The translations under genes and the position numbers were made by a program. Under the pieces are notes generated by a model that saw nothing but the letters and a program-made list of their open reading frames with translations, was not told the DNA's origin and searched no databases. Positions 54,350-63,708 of a stretch of 64,000 bases of DNA are shown in pieces. Positions within the stretch are counted from its first letter, which is position 1. Every line of letters starts with the position of its first letter. Source of the stretch: JBCCEJ01 sp039030335 (GTDB lineage Bacteria > Pseudomonadota > Gammaproteobacteria > HK1); the NCBI GenBank assembly GCA_039030335.1, contig JBCCEJ010000013.1, positions 22,116 through 86,115 on the forward strand, given 5' to 3'.

Positions 54350-54531
54350 CGATTCTCTAGAATTCGGGGCGGACGGAACCGCGGTGTTTCGCTCCAGAGA
54401 TTGCGCGACGCCGTGCCCGCTGCGGATCCAATGGTCTGACATCAGGAGATGTCGACATAACGCTTTCGCATTCCGCATGAAACAACGCCCTTTCCGCGCG
54501 GGGCCCGCCGAGCCGGGCGACGCCTGGAACG

Positions 54532-55110
54532 TCAAGTGATTCTCTGAACGACGGTGAATTCGCCCCCGCGTTCAAACACTTCTACAAAGGGCTCGGTGTC
54601 CGACAGTGTGAGCAATACGAGCCGGGTGTCGACGTAGTCATACCAGTCGCCCTCCGGCCAGGGCACATGCCATCCGCCCAACGTCGCAGCCACGCCGCTT
54701 TGGTAGAGCGGATACTGCTTGCGCCACAGCGAGTCATATAACGCTGGTGTGGGGTCGGGAAAGTTGTCGTTGTAGGGCTCGTCTCGTGGCCAGTCGTGTT
54801 TCGACAGCCAGTCTCCGACGGCATCCGAGCCGTGCAGGAAAACGGCATCGACGGGCGGCAGTGAGTGCCCAGCCCTCCCTGCAAGCGGCATTTCCGACAC
54901 CGACGGACCGCCGCTCTGCTCTACATAGCCTCCAACTTCTTCGTCCAGAAAGACGTTGAGCCATTGCTCTCCATCCAGTATCGAGGCGAGCTGAGCGCCG
55001 GGTCCGGCGTTATGCAGATACGCCATCGGCGGCTTTGTGTCGTCTAACCGGAGCGTTGTACAAGGCCGCGCCAGGGCTTCGGCTTCCGAGAGAAATTGAG
55101 CTAAGTCCAT
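54532..55110 (-). CDS. Hypothetical protein
   Basis: 192 residues from ATG 55110. No signal peptide, no membrane helix and no recognised domain. Acidic and Trp/Tyr-rich segments (HDWPRDEPYNDNFPDPTP, VPWPEGDWYDYVDTRLVLLT) suggest a folded cytoplasmic protein. Codon use and frame integrity support a real gene. No Shine-Dalgarno is clear. Confidence 0.7.
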   Translation of the reverse strand: MDLAQFLSEAEALARPCTTLRLDDTKPPMAYLHNAGPGAQLASILDGEQWLNVFLDEEVGGYVEQSGGPSVSEMPLAGRAGHSLPPVDAVFLHGSDAVGDWLSKHDWPRDEPYNDNFPDPTPALYDSLWRKQYPLYQSGVAATLGGWHVPWPEGDWYDYVDTRLVLLTLSDTEPFVEVFERGGEFTVVQRIT

Positions 55111-55280
55111 ATATCTATCCTGGCGCAGACGCGTTCCCACAATGGCTGGGGTGCTGATATGCAGGCGAGACACTGACCCCTGTCAGGGACCCTCCCAGCA
55201 GGTGTAACTTAATGCTCTGCACGCGATACCGGTGCCGCGTACGCGAACGCGAACTGAGCGGCCAGTGCCTCACACGGACC

Positions 55281-56063
55281 TTAGACAACTCGCAAGGCAG
55301 CTGCACCCAACTCAGTAAAAGTCACCACGGCTTCATCACCGCGTTCAACCCAGATGATATCTGTCGCAGTTCCCGTGTTGTGCAGATGCCCGCTCTTGAG
55401 ACCATTCCCGTCCCGGGCCCGCGCATTGGCGAGCCATACGAGCGCATCCATCGGATCACCCATCACATTCTGGCCAGTTCCCGTGCGAACACGTTGCCCG
55501 TTTACCGACAACGCGACTTCAACTCGCGCCAGATCGATCGATTGCCACGCCTCTACACCCGGCCCGTAGACGAGCGCTCCATCCGTCCCGTTATCTGCTA
55601 TGACAGAAAACACATCCTGCTCGGGCCAGTTCCGCAGATGCCCCGCCACGACTTCGAGGGTCGGATGCACAGATGCGACGGCCGTCTCCACCTCCACACG
55701 GGTATAAGGCTTCGCTCTGGGCGGCAAGTCCTGCTTCAAACGAAAGCCGAACTCACATTCCAGCACCATCGGAGGAAAATCGTCTGCGTCGAGTTCCGCC
55801 TCGCTCTCGTAAATGAACGGTGCAAACAAGCGGGCGTAGTACGGCTCCGACAGCCCCAGCATCGATTGAATGACCGGGTTCGTGCACGCGCAAAACCATC
55901 CTGCCACTTCCCAGCCGAGCAGGCGTTCGAGCTCGGCTTGAACCGCATACGCTTCTGGCAATGAGGTTGGCCTAACCGCAGCAGGGATACAGTCGATCGG
56001 TTCATGGTGTCGCCTGGCTTCTGCAAGCAGCTCGGCGGCAGCACGGATTCTTGCTGGATTCAA
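55281..56063 (-). CDS. 2-keto-4-pentenoate hydratase-like (MhpD/FAH superfamily)
   Basis: 260 residues. The N-terminal helix region EAYAVQAELERLLGWEVAGW, CTNPVIQSMLGLSEPYYARL with LFAPFIYESEAELDADDFP, LECEFGFRLKQDLPPR (metal-binding Glu pair), HPTLEVVAGHLRNW and ADNGTDGALVYGPG match 2-keto-4-pentenoate hydratases, which add water to a dienol acid in aromatic degradation. The start ATG 56063 has no Shine-Dalgarno in view. It stands alone in the minus strand. Confidence 0.88.
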   Translation of the reverse strand: MNPARIRAAAELLAEARRHHEPIDCIPAAVRPTSLPEAYAVQAELERLLGWEVAGWFCACTNPVIQSMLGLSEPYYARLFAPFIYESEAELDADDFPPMVLECEFGFRLKQDLPPRAKPYTRVEVETAVASVHPTLEVVAGHLRNWPEQDVFSVIADNGTDGALVYGPGVEAWQSIDLARVEVALSVNGQRVRTGTGQNVMGDPMDALVWLANARARDGNGLKSGHLHNTGTATDIIWVERGDEAVVTFTELGAAALRVV

Positions 56064-56235
56064 CGTTGGTTTCCCGAGAGTGTGCTGCTCGCGCGCCTTG
56101 GCAAAAGCGGTGTATCGATTTTATCGTGCCGTTTGACTATCGCAACGAGCAGGCGCGCTAACCCAGGACTACCCGGGCGACGCGTGTCGCCAGCATGGCG
56201 AGCGTTCCCGACCAGGAGCTTCAGCCGCATCAGAT

Positions 56236-56613
56236 TCAAGCCTCATGGCACACCACTTCGATGTTATGGCCGTCGGGGTCGAGAACGAAGGCCGCGTAAT
56301 ATTGACCGGTGTACTGTGCCCTGAGCCCGGGGGCTCCGTTGTCTTGCCCACCAGCCTCAAGGGCGGCGCGGTAAAACGCGTCTACCTGGTGCCGGCTATC
56401 CGCTACGAAAGCGATATGGAGGTGCGCAGGCTTCTCTTCCGTCTCATACAGACAAAGCGAACTCGCGCCATCGGGCTGACTGAGCTCTGCGCCGTTTGGC
56501 GGCCAATCGGTGACTACAGTGACCCCAATCGGTTCCAGAGCGCGCAGGTAAAAAGCTCTGCTGGCCGCAAAATCTCTTACACCGAATTTGACATGATCAA
56601 ACATCGTGGTCAC
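56236..56613 (-). CDS. VOC-family (glyoxalase-like) protein
   Basis: 125 residues. HVKFGVRDFAASRAFYLRAL opens the VOC repeat, AHLHIAFVADSRHQVDAFYR and FVLDPDGHNIEVVCHEA close it (metal-binding His and Glu). Such proteins include glyoxalase, dioxygenase and resistance enzymes; the exact function is unknown. Confidence 0.88.
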   Translation of the reverse strand: MTTMFDHVKFGVRDFAASRAFYLRALEPIGVTVVTDWPPNGAELSQPDGASSLCLYETEEKPAHLHIAFVADSRHQVDAFYRAALEAGGQDNGAPGLRAQYTGQYYAAFVLDPDGHNIEVVCHEA

Positions 56614-57198
56614 CCGTTCTACTTCGGTCCAATCGAATTCGCCCCCTTCAAAGCTGACACCTCATCGCAACCTGGTGGCGCAACCGCTGGGGAAGCTGAT
56701 ACGAAAAAAGCAAACACGCTCGGGATCGGGGCAATCCGTGTGACAAACCAGACTATCGGGTGGATCCGCCAAGCCTCCGAAGACACAATTCTGGCCCTCA
56801 TATTATTGCGATTTGCCACAGCCGGGAGCCTTAGCTTCGCTTCACGAAATGGGCGAACTGGTTCGACCCATAGACGCTCGGCGTATAGACGTCCAGCCTT
56901 GTTCGTGTCTGAACAACGGAACAAAGCATGCAGCGTGCGCGCACTCCCATCGACCGTCCACGGCGGCTCAACCCAGATAGAGTGGCCATGGCGTGTCCCG
57001 CTCAAAGGAACGACTTTGACAGAGTTTGCTGCGAATAGAGGGGCACCCGCTTGAACCTGAATGTTCTTGCGAGTGTCGCGTATTGCTGGTGGCCGCTGCG
57101 AACCAACGCTTGTCCTCGAAAAGCGCGGGCGTCTCTCAGGTGGAGAACGCCATAGGGACCGGACCGCTTCGCTGCGCCGGCGAGCCGGCACATCCACG
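56614..57198. other. Gene-free stretch
   Basis: About 585 bases with no convincing gene. A 207-residue minus-strand open frame (56619-57242) is Arg/Ser-rich and shows no domain or start site. Nothing else is seen. Confidence 0.5.
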
Positions 57199-57726
57199 TC
57201 ACTGCCAGGCTGCTGCGCCATGCTGAAGCAGCTCCTGGGCAATGTTGCGCGAATACGCCCAGCCGAGATTTCTTTGAGGCATGCTGTTCAATCTGAAAGT
57301 CGCATCATCCTGATCCCAATACTTCAACCCCCCGCCGTACCAGATGGAGTGTTCGTAGAGTTCAACCAGTTCCTTTAAGTTACCAAGCGCCTTACGGTTT
57401 GCCGTCTTTGTGAATTCCAGACGTTCAAGGCCAAGCTTGGCCCTCTCCCGATGCACTATCGGTGCACCAAGCAGGCTAAGCGTGTAGTCCAGACCCGAAC
57501 GAAACAACTCCGGCAGATTCTTCGCTTCCGTCTTGGTGAAACGCGGAATGACGAAAGACAAGTAGCTGGGCTCGCTCATACAAACGAGGAACTTTCTGCG
57601 TTCGGCCAGGAAGACGTTCACATACCATGCACCAAGCGGATGGGCGACACGGACAGGTTCGGTTAGTCCAGACCCCTGAACACCCAGCAGCTTGCGGGCT
57701 TTTTCGGTACAACGTAGTTGGATCAT
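57199..57726 (-). CDS. DUF6933-like protein
   Basis: 175 residues from ATG 57726. MIQLRCTEKARKLLGV with HPLGAWYVNVFLAERRKFLV and CMSEPSYLSFVIPRFTKTEA followed by FTKTANRKALGNLKELVEL resembles DUF6933 proteins, small cytoplasmic proteins of unknown function. Assignment is from pattern memory only. The C-terminus ends QELLQHGAAAWQ. Confidence 0.7.
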   Translation of the reverse strand: MIQLRCTEKARKLLGVQGSGLTEPVRVAHPLGAWYVNVFLAERRKFLVCMSEPSYLSFVIPRFTKTEAKNLPELFRSGLDYTLSLLGAPIVHRERAKLGLERLEFTKTANRKALGNLKELVELYEHSIWYGGGLKYWDQDDATFRLNSMPQRNLGWAYSRNIAQELLQHGAAAWQ

Positions 57727-57971
57727 CGACTCTGCGCTAAAACCTGGCGGCCTTGACATCATCCCGGCCTGGGCGCGCGGCGTGGCGGGACAATGATTCG
57801 CATCAGGATACGCCGCGGATGCGTTAAGCGCACGGACTGGCGAATCTTGAATTCCCCATGTCGCCAGTTCGATTATGTCCCAATCCAGGTCTTCTCCGGG
57901 AGCGTGAACCCACTCATCACCGACACCCTGCCGTGAGTGCGCTTCGACCGAGACCGTATTCGGCCTACAGC

Positions 57972-58421
57972 TCAGCTATCGAACAGAACATGCGTGCAGT
58001 GGTCTTCAAGCGTAACAACCTGGAACCCGTAAGCCTCGTAGAACCGGCCGGAAGCGTCATTTGCGGCCCTGAGGCGAATTCGCGAGAAGTTCTGAGCCCA
58101 ATCGCAAAGCAAGAACTCCAATAGGCGCCTCCCCACACCAGAGCCTCGGTGCGCCGGATGAACGTACATATGCCGCAAACGTCCGACGTCGCCAGCCTTC
58201 AGGTATGGGTCACAACACAATCCCCCCACGCCAATTACACGGCCTTCGGCTCTGGCGAGTGCGACTCGCTCACCCGGACGCGAAAACCTCAGCACGCCCG
58301 AAACCCATTCGTCATGCATTCGGCGCAAGAACTGGTACCCCTCAGACTCAGACTGCGTCGCGAGCAGCGCAAACTCAGCCAAATCCGCCGTCGACATGCT
58401 CTCTAGCGTTACAGTCGCCAT
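57972..58421 (-). CDS. GNAT-family N-acetyltransferase
   Basis: 149 residues from ATG 58421. The acetyl-CoA motif is HMYVHPAHRGSGVGRRLLEF and the C-terminal ANDASGRFYEAYGFQVVTL is typical. The N-terminus ADLAEFALLATQSESEGYQF is atypical of well-studied subfamilies. Acceptor unknown. Confidence 0.85.
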   Translation of the reverse strand: MATVTLESMSTADLAEFALLATQSESEGYQFLRRMHDEWVSGVLRFSRPGERVALARAEGRVIGVGGLCCDPYLKAGDVGRLRHMYVHPAHRGSGVGRRLLEFLLCDWAQNFSRIRLRAANDASGRFYEAYGFQVVTLEDHCTHVLFDS

Positions 58422-58735
58422 TTCTATGGCCCACTCAATGATCCGACCCTGGGCGGGAATACCGAAAGACGTCCACAACGCCTTGTGTAGCCCGCAGCAC
58501 AAGACGCGATTTCGCAGAACGCGGCGTCGAAGTCTGACTCGTCTCTACCAAAACGCCGATGGTTGATGGTTGCGTACTGTCGGCCAGGGAATCCTGGCCA
58601 TAGCCCCCGGACCCTTTTTCACCGCGCCCGGCAACCTTCCCAGACCCAGAGGCTATTGTATAGCGGGAGAGCTTCCATATCACGAGGGTGGCTGGCAAGC
58701 ATCAAAGAGTTCTCGAACGCGGGTCGACCCACCAT

Positions 58736-59613
58736 CTACGGCGCCAACCCGGTCGACAGCCACACGCGATCGGCCTCAGGCAAAAGCTCTGCAAAGCGCT
58801 CGTTATAGACCTGCACGTCCTCATCCGAAAGCAACTCAGCCCACTGGCCGTTCGCCCCCACTGAGAAAAAGTCCGCGCTGTTTCGGTATAGACCTCGATC
58901 TGCATCCGGAGCGAACTGCTCTGCATGCTTCTTCATGTGGTCGAAAGCAGATTGTTCAAGGACCGCCTCGAGCGCGGCATCGTCCAGCTCAACGGCGAGA
59001 ATCTTTGCAATCTGCCTTACGACTTCGGCAGGCTCTCTTTTCATCCAGGCATAGTGGAACAAGTGGATGTTACTCAGGCCTCCAAACTCCGAATAACTCG
59101 CGTAATGCACGTGATGGACTCCAGAGACAGATTGAAGTTCTCGCCTTCGACCGCAGGGGTTGCTACCCAAGCTCGAAAGTCCTCCGAAACGGACCCTCCT
59201 GGCGCAATCGGGGGAAACCCCAGATTCTCCCTATGACGCAAGAACGAGAAGTAAACGTCGCGCGGGTCTCGGTAGACAGCCAGATATGTGCCCGTTGCAC
59301 TGTAGGGAATCGCATTGAGCGGCGCATGCGTCTTCAGGAATCGTCGGTGGCCAAGCGCCTCAATGAGCGCGTTGGTTTCTTCAAGTGGAACATAGTTGGC
59401 GTCATACCAGGGTGATACATCGCTTGGCTTGGTAGTGAAGTTGTCCCACCCCAGAATCAGGAGCGCACAGATCGTCTGCGTCCACGTCGTCCCGCATTTT
59501 GGGGGCGTACAGACGAATACGTCGTCTTCCCGCCCGACAAAATGATCCCATCGCGCGGTATCGGAGAACTTGGTTTTGTATCTCTTGGTGCGAGCAGGGA
59601 ATCTCGGCATCAT
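58736..59613 (-). pseudogene. Sulfotransferase, frameshifted
   Basis: Two adjacent minus-strand frames give the halves of one sulfotransferase. The upstream half (59613-59074) has FVCTPPKCGTTWTQTI (5'-phosphosulfate loop) and YRDPRDVYFSFLRH (3'-phosphate site). The downstream half is in another frame and continues with YSEFGGLSNIHLFHYAWMKR, EVVRQIAKILAVELDDAALE and FDHMKKHAEQ. The frames overlap at about 59074-59170; a one-base indel near 59110 would rejoin them. The total length, about 280 residues, matches the family. It could be a real pseudogene or a sequencing error. Confidence 0.8.
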
Positions 59614-59984
59614 ATGAACTACGACGGTTTTTTGACCTTTATATCACCGTCCGGCTCAACAGAATTCCGCAGTTCCGATGCTCCATGCGCTCAGCGAAGC
59701 GCCACCGCCCTCCTTCGGTCAGCGGACCGAGTCCCGAAGTCGCTCATCAGCCCCTCACCACCACGATGCAAGACTCATCCCATCCAGTCTCACAAACAGG
59801 CCTGCCCAGGAATTCCCCGACCATATTTGGGGCAGTTAGCGCGGCCAGTTTCCTTCCAGCCGTTTGGCCCCGCATTGGAGGGGACACATCAGACAGAGCA
59901 AACAAACTCCACTTCCCTGCACAGTTGCCCGCCTTCCCGACAGAAATGCCGACCTCCCATCTCCCAGCCATTTCGCAGCGCAAG
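59614..59984. other. Gene-free stretch
   Basis: No gene supported in 370 bases. Open frames present are low in conserved features and lack start sites. Confidence 0.45.
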
Positions 59985-60365
59985 CTACTCAGGAGAAACA
60001 GGTGTTCCCTGGTGGAAGCGAAGTTGCCATCTGCCCTCGGTGTGTGTCCATATTGAGGACCTCAGAGCCCGGCGATAGAGCCGGCCATGCTGGTCAACTT
60101 CAGCCGTTTCGTAAGTCAGTAGCGCGCAATCAGGCGAAAGCACCGAGAGAACGAAAGACTGGGCCGTGATTCTGCGTGTCCCCCGCTCTAATGGTAAGTC
60201 ACGTAACACGCTGGTTTTATCGTGAGCCCGTCCCGAACGACCAAACTCCAGGAACTCGTCATGTAATAACGCCGCCAGTTCCTTCATGTCTGAGCGTGCA
60301 GCGGGTTTATGCAGGAATAGCTCAAGATCCTTGAGGTTCGATATCAAATCGTCGTGTGCTGTCAT
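59985..60365 (-). CDS. DUF4440 (NTF2-like) protein
   Basis: 126 residues from ATG 60365 (60389 possible). DLISNLKDLELFLHKPAARS then LAALLHDEFLEFGRSGRAHD and the C-terminal ALRSSIWTHTEGRWQLRFHQ are typical of DUF4440/NTF2-like proteins. Function unknown. The next 331 bases upstream of it (60390-60720) contain no gene that I can support. Confidence 0.82.
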   Translation of the reverse strand: MTAHDDLISNLKDLELFLHKPAARSDMKELAALLHDEFLEFGRSGRAHDKTSVLRDLPLERGTRRITAQSFVLSVLSPDCALLTYETAEVDQHGRLYRRALRSSIWTHTEGRWQLRFHQGTPVSPE

Positions 60366-60720
60366 AGCGTTTACCGGCGGGGCATACAAGTCCGATCAGC
60401 GGACACCAGCTGACCTGCTTCCGATGCCGCGTGCTCTGCAGTGTCATACACGACATTCGGGGAGCTCGAAGTGCCGTGCGGGCCGTTAACGTCACACAGA
60501 CTCTTGACGGGGCGTATTGCGGTTCGGATTGTGTTCATTCGCCACGTTACAGGCTACTCGACCATCCATTTGGTTCGGTGCAGTTGCCCGATACTGTGCT
60601 CGGGGCAATGCAGCCGTTCGACTTCCCCCAATCCCGATGGGCAGCTCCGCGGTCTAACGACAGCAATCATCGGTGCCGTAGCGTCGTCGACCGCTCCAGC
60701 CACAGATCGAAGTCGGCGCC

Positions 60721-61104
60721 CTAATCTTTAGACTCCACAAACGCCGAGTACTCCATCGCGACGTCATCGTCCACTACGACACCGGCGTTCCGGCCATAGA
60801 GTCTATCCTGTTGGTCTTTTCTCGGCCCTGAAATCCAAAAGTGCTCGCCGGTATCAACGTCGAAGTAGTTGGCTTTGTAGCCTGCCCCTTTCAAACTTCG
60901 AAATCGCCTTCCCTTGTAGTAGAGCGTATGACCCGTCTTGGAAAGGTGTACGCGCCCGATCCAAGCAGGCCCTTCCAGATCCTCGGACTTGTCCTCAATG
61001 TACATGATCCGCGAGCGTGACCGGCGAAGCCGATGCGGTGCCTCGTCCTCCAACAAGGAGGACTCGCTGTCATCTTCTTCAGATTTATCGACCGTGTCGC
61101 TCAT
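60721..61104 (-). CDS. Conserved hypothetical protein
   Basis: 127 residues from ATG 61104 with GGGG upstream; a GTG at 61191 would add 29 residues. RIMYIEDKSEDLEGPAWIGR followed by VHLSKTGHTLYYKGRRFRSL and YFDVDTGEHFWISGPRKDQQ matches a common conserved hypothetical family of short proteins (often wrongly labelled). The acidic N-terminal stretch is not conserved. Function unknown. Confidence 0.75.
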   Translation of the reverse strand: MSDTVDKSEEDDSESSLLEDEAPHRLRRSRSRIMYIEDKSEDLEGPAWIGRVHLSKTGHTLYYKGRRFRSLKGAGYKANYFDVDTGEHFWISGPRKDQQDRLYGRNAGVVVDDDVAMEYSAFVESKD

Positions 61105-61203
61105 GCTGCCCAACCCCTCGGCCCAATTGCCGGCTTCCCTCGCCCCTTCCTTCTCCCGATATTGTGTAACAAAGTACTCATGCTCGGACACGCTCAGGTG
61201 GGA

Positions 61204-61410
61204 CTAGGCGATTTCCATTAGTTCGTCATGTAGACGATCGTCTCGTCCTGGCACTTTGGACTCCGCCTCCGGGACAAGTGGCCTATTGACTGACCGTGCC
61301 AGTGGAGTTGAAGCCGGGCCGGGGGCAGACTTCCGCGGCGTTGCGTGAACATGAACCTGCCACGTCTCCAGGGATGGCTCTTCAGGTAGATGAATGTACG
61401 TCCTATCCAA
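61204..61410 (-). CDS. Possible small protein with TTG start
   Basis: 68 residues from TTG 61410, preceded by AAGGAG at 6-base spacing. The next gene's possible GTG is 12 bases downstream of its stop. Residues are acidic/basic mixed (YIHLPEEPSLETWQVHVHAT, AESKVPGRDDRLHDELMEIA), not a typical shadow. No family recognised. Between it and the istB remnant (61411-61793) nothing is seen. Confidence 0.4.
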   Translation of the reverse strand: MDRTYIHLPEEPSLETWQVHVHATPRKSAPGPASTPLARSVNRPLVPEAESKVPGRDDRLHDELMEIA

Positions 61411-61793
61411 TCTTGGCTCCTTCGTTCGCTAGCCGGTGCTGGTCAGAGCCCGGCAAAACGTCATCAATGAGCAGTGGCGTGACCACACCGAGACCAAGCT
61501 GTCTGAGTAGGCGCATCGAGCAGCGTGTCCATGTCGGTACGCACTATGCACTTCTATATTGGGTACGCACAACCAAACTACGTACCTGCCCGTTGACCAT
61601 CTTCCACCGGGCTATTTAGAACCGACAGTTAGTCAATAATACACACTGGATCACATTAGCCGATGGCAGGTTGAGGGCCAAATTCACGGGCACCCCGAAC
61701 AGCCTCGCGCCCAACGAGGGCAACAAACTGGAAACGACAACGCCTACTCCCCCTTCTGTACTCAGGCATGGCGATTGCGCCTTTTATGGGCCC

Positions 61794-62430
61794 TTATTGC
61801 CTCGCGATACTTCTCCAGCACTTCGTCAACGGCAACCCAAACGTACCCCCTCGTCTGATTCCGGCAATCGACAGTTGGCGCACCTGGTTAATCTCTAGCT
61901 TCAGGCGTGACCCCGGCCGCCTGTTTCTCCTTGAGTCGGTAGCTGTCGCCCCAATCTGCGCGATGCGGGCGTAGTCCAAGATTCGGTAGTGAACCGCCGA
62001 CGTCAATTCAGCGCTCCCCGCAGAGGTCTCATCACACTGCTTGAACAATAAGTTGGATATCAGGGTCATCGAGTCTTTTTTTGAGCCATTAACGACGACC
62101 TGAAAACACACGTGGACGGGCTCTCCGGACACCGGCCGGTAGCCGGTTTCGTCGATGATGACCAAAGACGGCCTCTTGACGTTTTGCTGCATGAATTGCT
62201 TGAAACGGCCCGGGCGCTACGCGGTACGGAACTGCAACAGCAGATCGGCGGCACTCAGGAAGCGTGTCTTCAGGCCGGCCTGCGTGGCGACCTCTGGGAT
62301 TTGCTTTTCTTGGTGCGCCCACGGCGAGGTGGAAGTCCTGATCGCCGAGCAGCTTGACGGCAGGGAAGCCAGCCATTTTCGCAGGCATTGAGCGATAGCG
62401 TGACAACCGGCCTGCCTGCCCGGTCTTCAC
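61794..62430 (-). pseudogene. IS21-type istB helper ATPase, decayed
   Basis: One frame holds SLVIIDETGYRPV, the Walker-B-like istB block, then FQVVVNGSKKDSMTLISNLL (the LTSN region). Another frame just upstream holds QIPEVATQAGLKTRFLSAAD, the istB segment after Walker A; a further frame has KMAGFPAVKLLGDQDFHLAV. The P-loop is lost and at least two frame changes are needed. It is a relic of an IS21-family element; istA and terminal repeats were not identified. Confidence 0.75.
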
Positions 62431-62868
62431 GCATTGCTCGAAGTACTACGCAGAGCTTTGCTCACCGGTCGCGGTGGTATCGGCTAATGCTGAGAACTCG
62501 GTTTTTAACACTGCCTCGAAGACTGACAGCGTATGGTGGATGCCGTCTGCTGGGTAGGTCTTGGGAGGCGTAACGCCCGCTTGCGTCAGCTGCAACGGCA
62601 CGACGCTGAATGCATGGGCCGCTGGCATCAGGCGCTCACCGCCGCTCTGCCAGCGCTCCAGTGATATTTTGCCAGTGGCCCGTGAGGTTGCGCTTTGGCC
62701 GCCGAAGTCAGATTCGAAATGGCGACTACCAGCCAATGCTGAGTCAGAACCCGCGGCTTGGGGCGGCGTGCTAGACGGCGTCAGAAAGTTGAGGCCTTCT
62801 CAAGCTATGTTTGTTGATGCGCACGCTATATGGACAGGAACTATCCCTGAGATCCGAAGCGCGGGCGC
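62431..62868. other. Gene-free stretch beside the IS21 relic
   Basis: 438 bases with no supported gene. A 96-residue minus-strand frame (62446-62736) lacks any domain. It may be further IS21 debris, but no transposase motif was seen. Confidence 0.4.
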
Positions 62869-63708
62869 TTAGCGGCTCAGGTATCGCGCGAAGAACACCC
62901 GTTGCGTCTCAGCGGCGTCGGCCGCAGCTTCTTCGTCGTAGTTCGGAAGATGTGACATGTCGAAAACATGGCCAACCCCAGGATAGATCTTGCGCTGAAA
63001 CGCAGCGTCAGACTCCCCCACGATCTTCATTCGCTTGCACCCGACGACGAAGATCTCCTTATCCTCCTCAGGGACTACAACCAACAGATTGGTCTCGAGA
63101 TTGGCTACTTCATCGGGACAATCCGGAAACGGATATATCGCTACGGCCGCTTTGAACACAGGATTCCTGTCGCCTCGGTGCAGTTTGCGCTCAGCAATGG
63201 CATTGAAAACAGGTAGCCCACCTTTGGACCATCCCAATATGCCGAGACGGTCCGCGTCTATATAGGACAAGTTCGCCAAGAACTGCGCCCCAGCGAGTGC
63301 GTGTGCGGTTTGGTCCTCGGAACTGTAGGCAAAGACTCGTTGGCCGGATGAAGTGATCTGACTCGCACTGTCAATCAACAAGGCCGCGTAGCCCCAGTTC
63401 GTGAATCGCTCCATATGCTCTTCGTAACACCGAGGCGGACGCACTCCTCCGTAGCCATGTAACACAACAAGCGCGGCAGATTTCCGATCGCCGGATGGCT
63501 TGGCGAGCATTGCTTCAAGTTTCACTTTCCCGTGGCGACTTGTACTCGCTTCGAAAGTGACCGTCTCGGCGTGGCCCGCGAGTACTGCCGAACACTCTGC
63601 GACCCCCGCGCGCGCAATGGACGAGACACTCAACCCCGACAGCGCAACACATATCAGGAGCGCTAGGGAAACATGCGAGAGACGCCACTTTGGTCGAGAT
63701 GTCGACAC
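62869..63708 (-). CDS. Secreted dienelactone hydrolase family protein
   Basis: 279 residues from GTG 63708 (a longer frame starts at 63924). A signal peptide (HVSLALLICVALSGLSVSSI) leads to an alpha/beta hydrolase: ALVVLHGYGGVRPP holds the oxyanion region, GILGWSKGGLPVFNAIAE the nucleophile (Ser in GWSKGG), VVVPEEDKEIF the acid region and YPGVGHVFD the His. Dienelactone hydrolases cleave lactones or esters; being secreted is less common. Upstream 63709-64000 shows nothing clear. Confidence 0.85.
   Translation of the reverse strand: MSTSRPKWRLSHVSLALLICVALSGLSVSSIARAGVAECSAVLAGHAETVTFEASTSRHGKVKLEAMLAKPSGDRKSAALVVLHGYGGVRPPRCYEEHMERFTNWGYAALLIDSASQITSSGQRVFAYSSEDQTAHALAGAQFLANLSYIDADRLGILGWSKGGLPVFNAIAERKLHRGDRNPVFKAAVAIYPFPDCPDEVANLETNLLVVVPEEDKEIFVVGCKRMKIVGESDAAFQRKIYPGVGHVFDMSHLPNYDEEAAADAAETQRVFFARYLSR

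Noticed and set aside
56619..57242. 207-codon minus-strand open frame
   Set aside because: Arg/Ser/Pro-rich, no domain, no Shine-Dalgarno, and its 5' end overlaps the end of the DUF6933-like gene.
58736..59613. TGA after the first sulfotransferase half as a Sec codon
   Set aside because: Homology continues in a different frame and begins upstream of that TGA, so a frameshift explains the split.
62446..62736. 96-codon minus-strand open frame next to the istB relic
   Set aside because: No transposase motif or start site; could be IS debris but not supportable.
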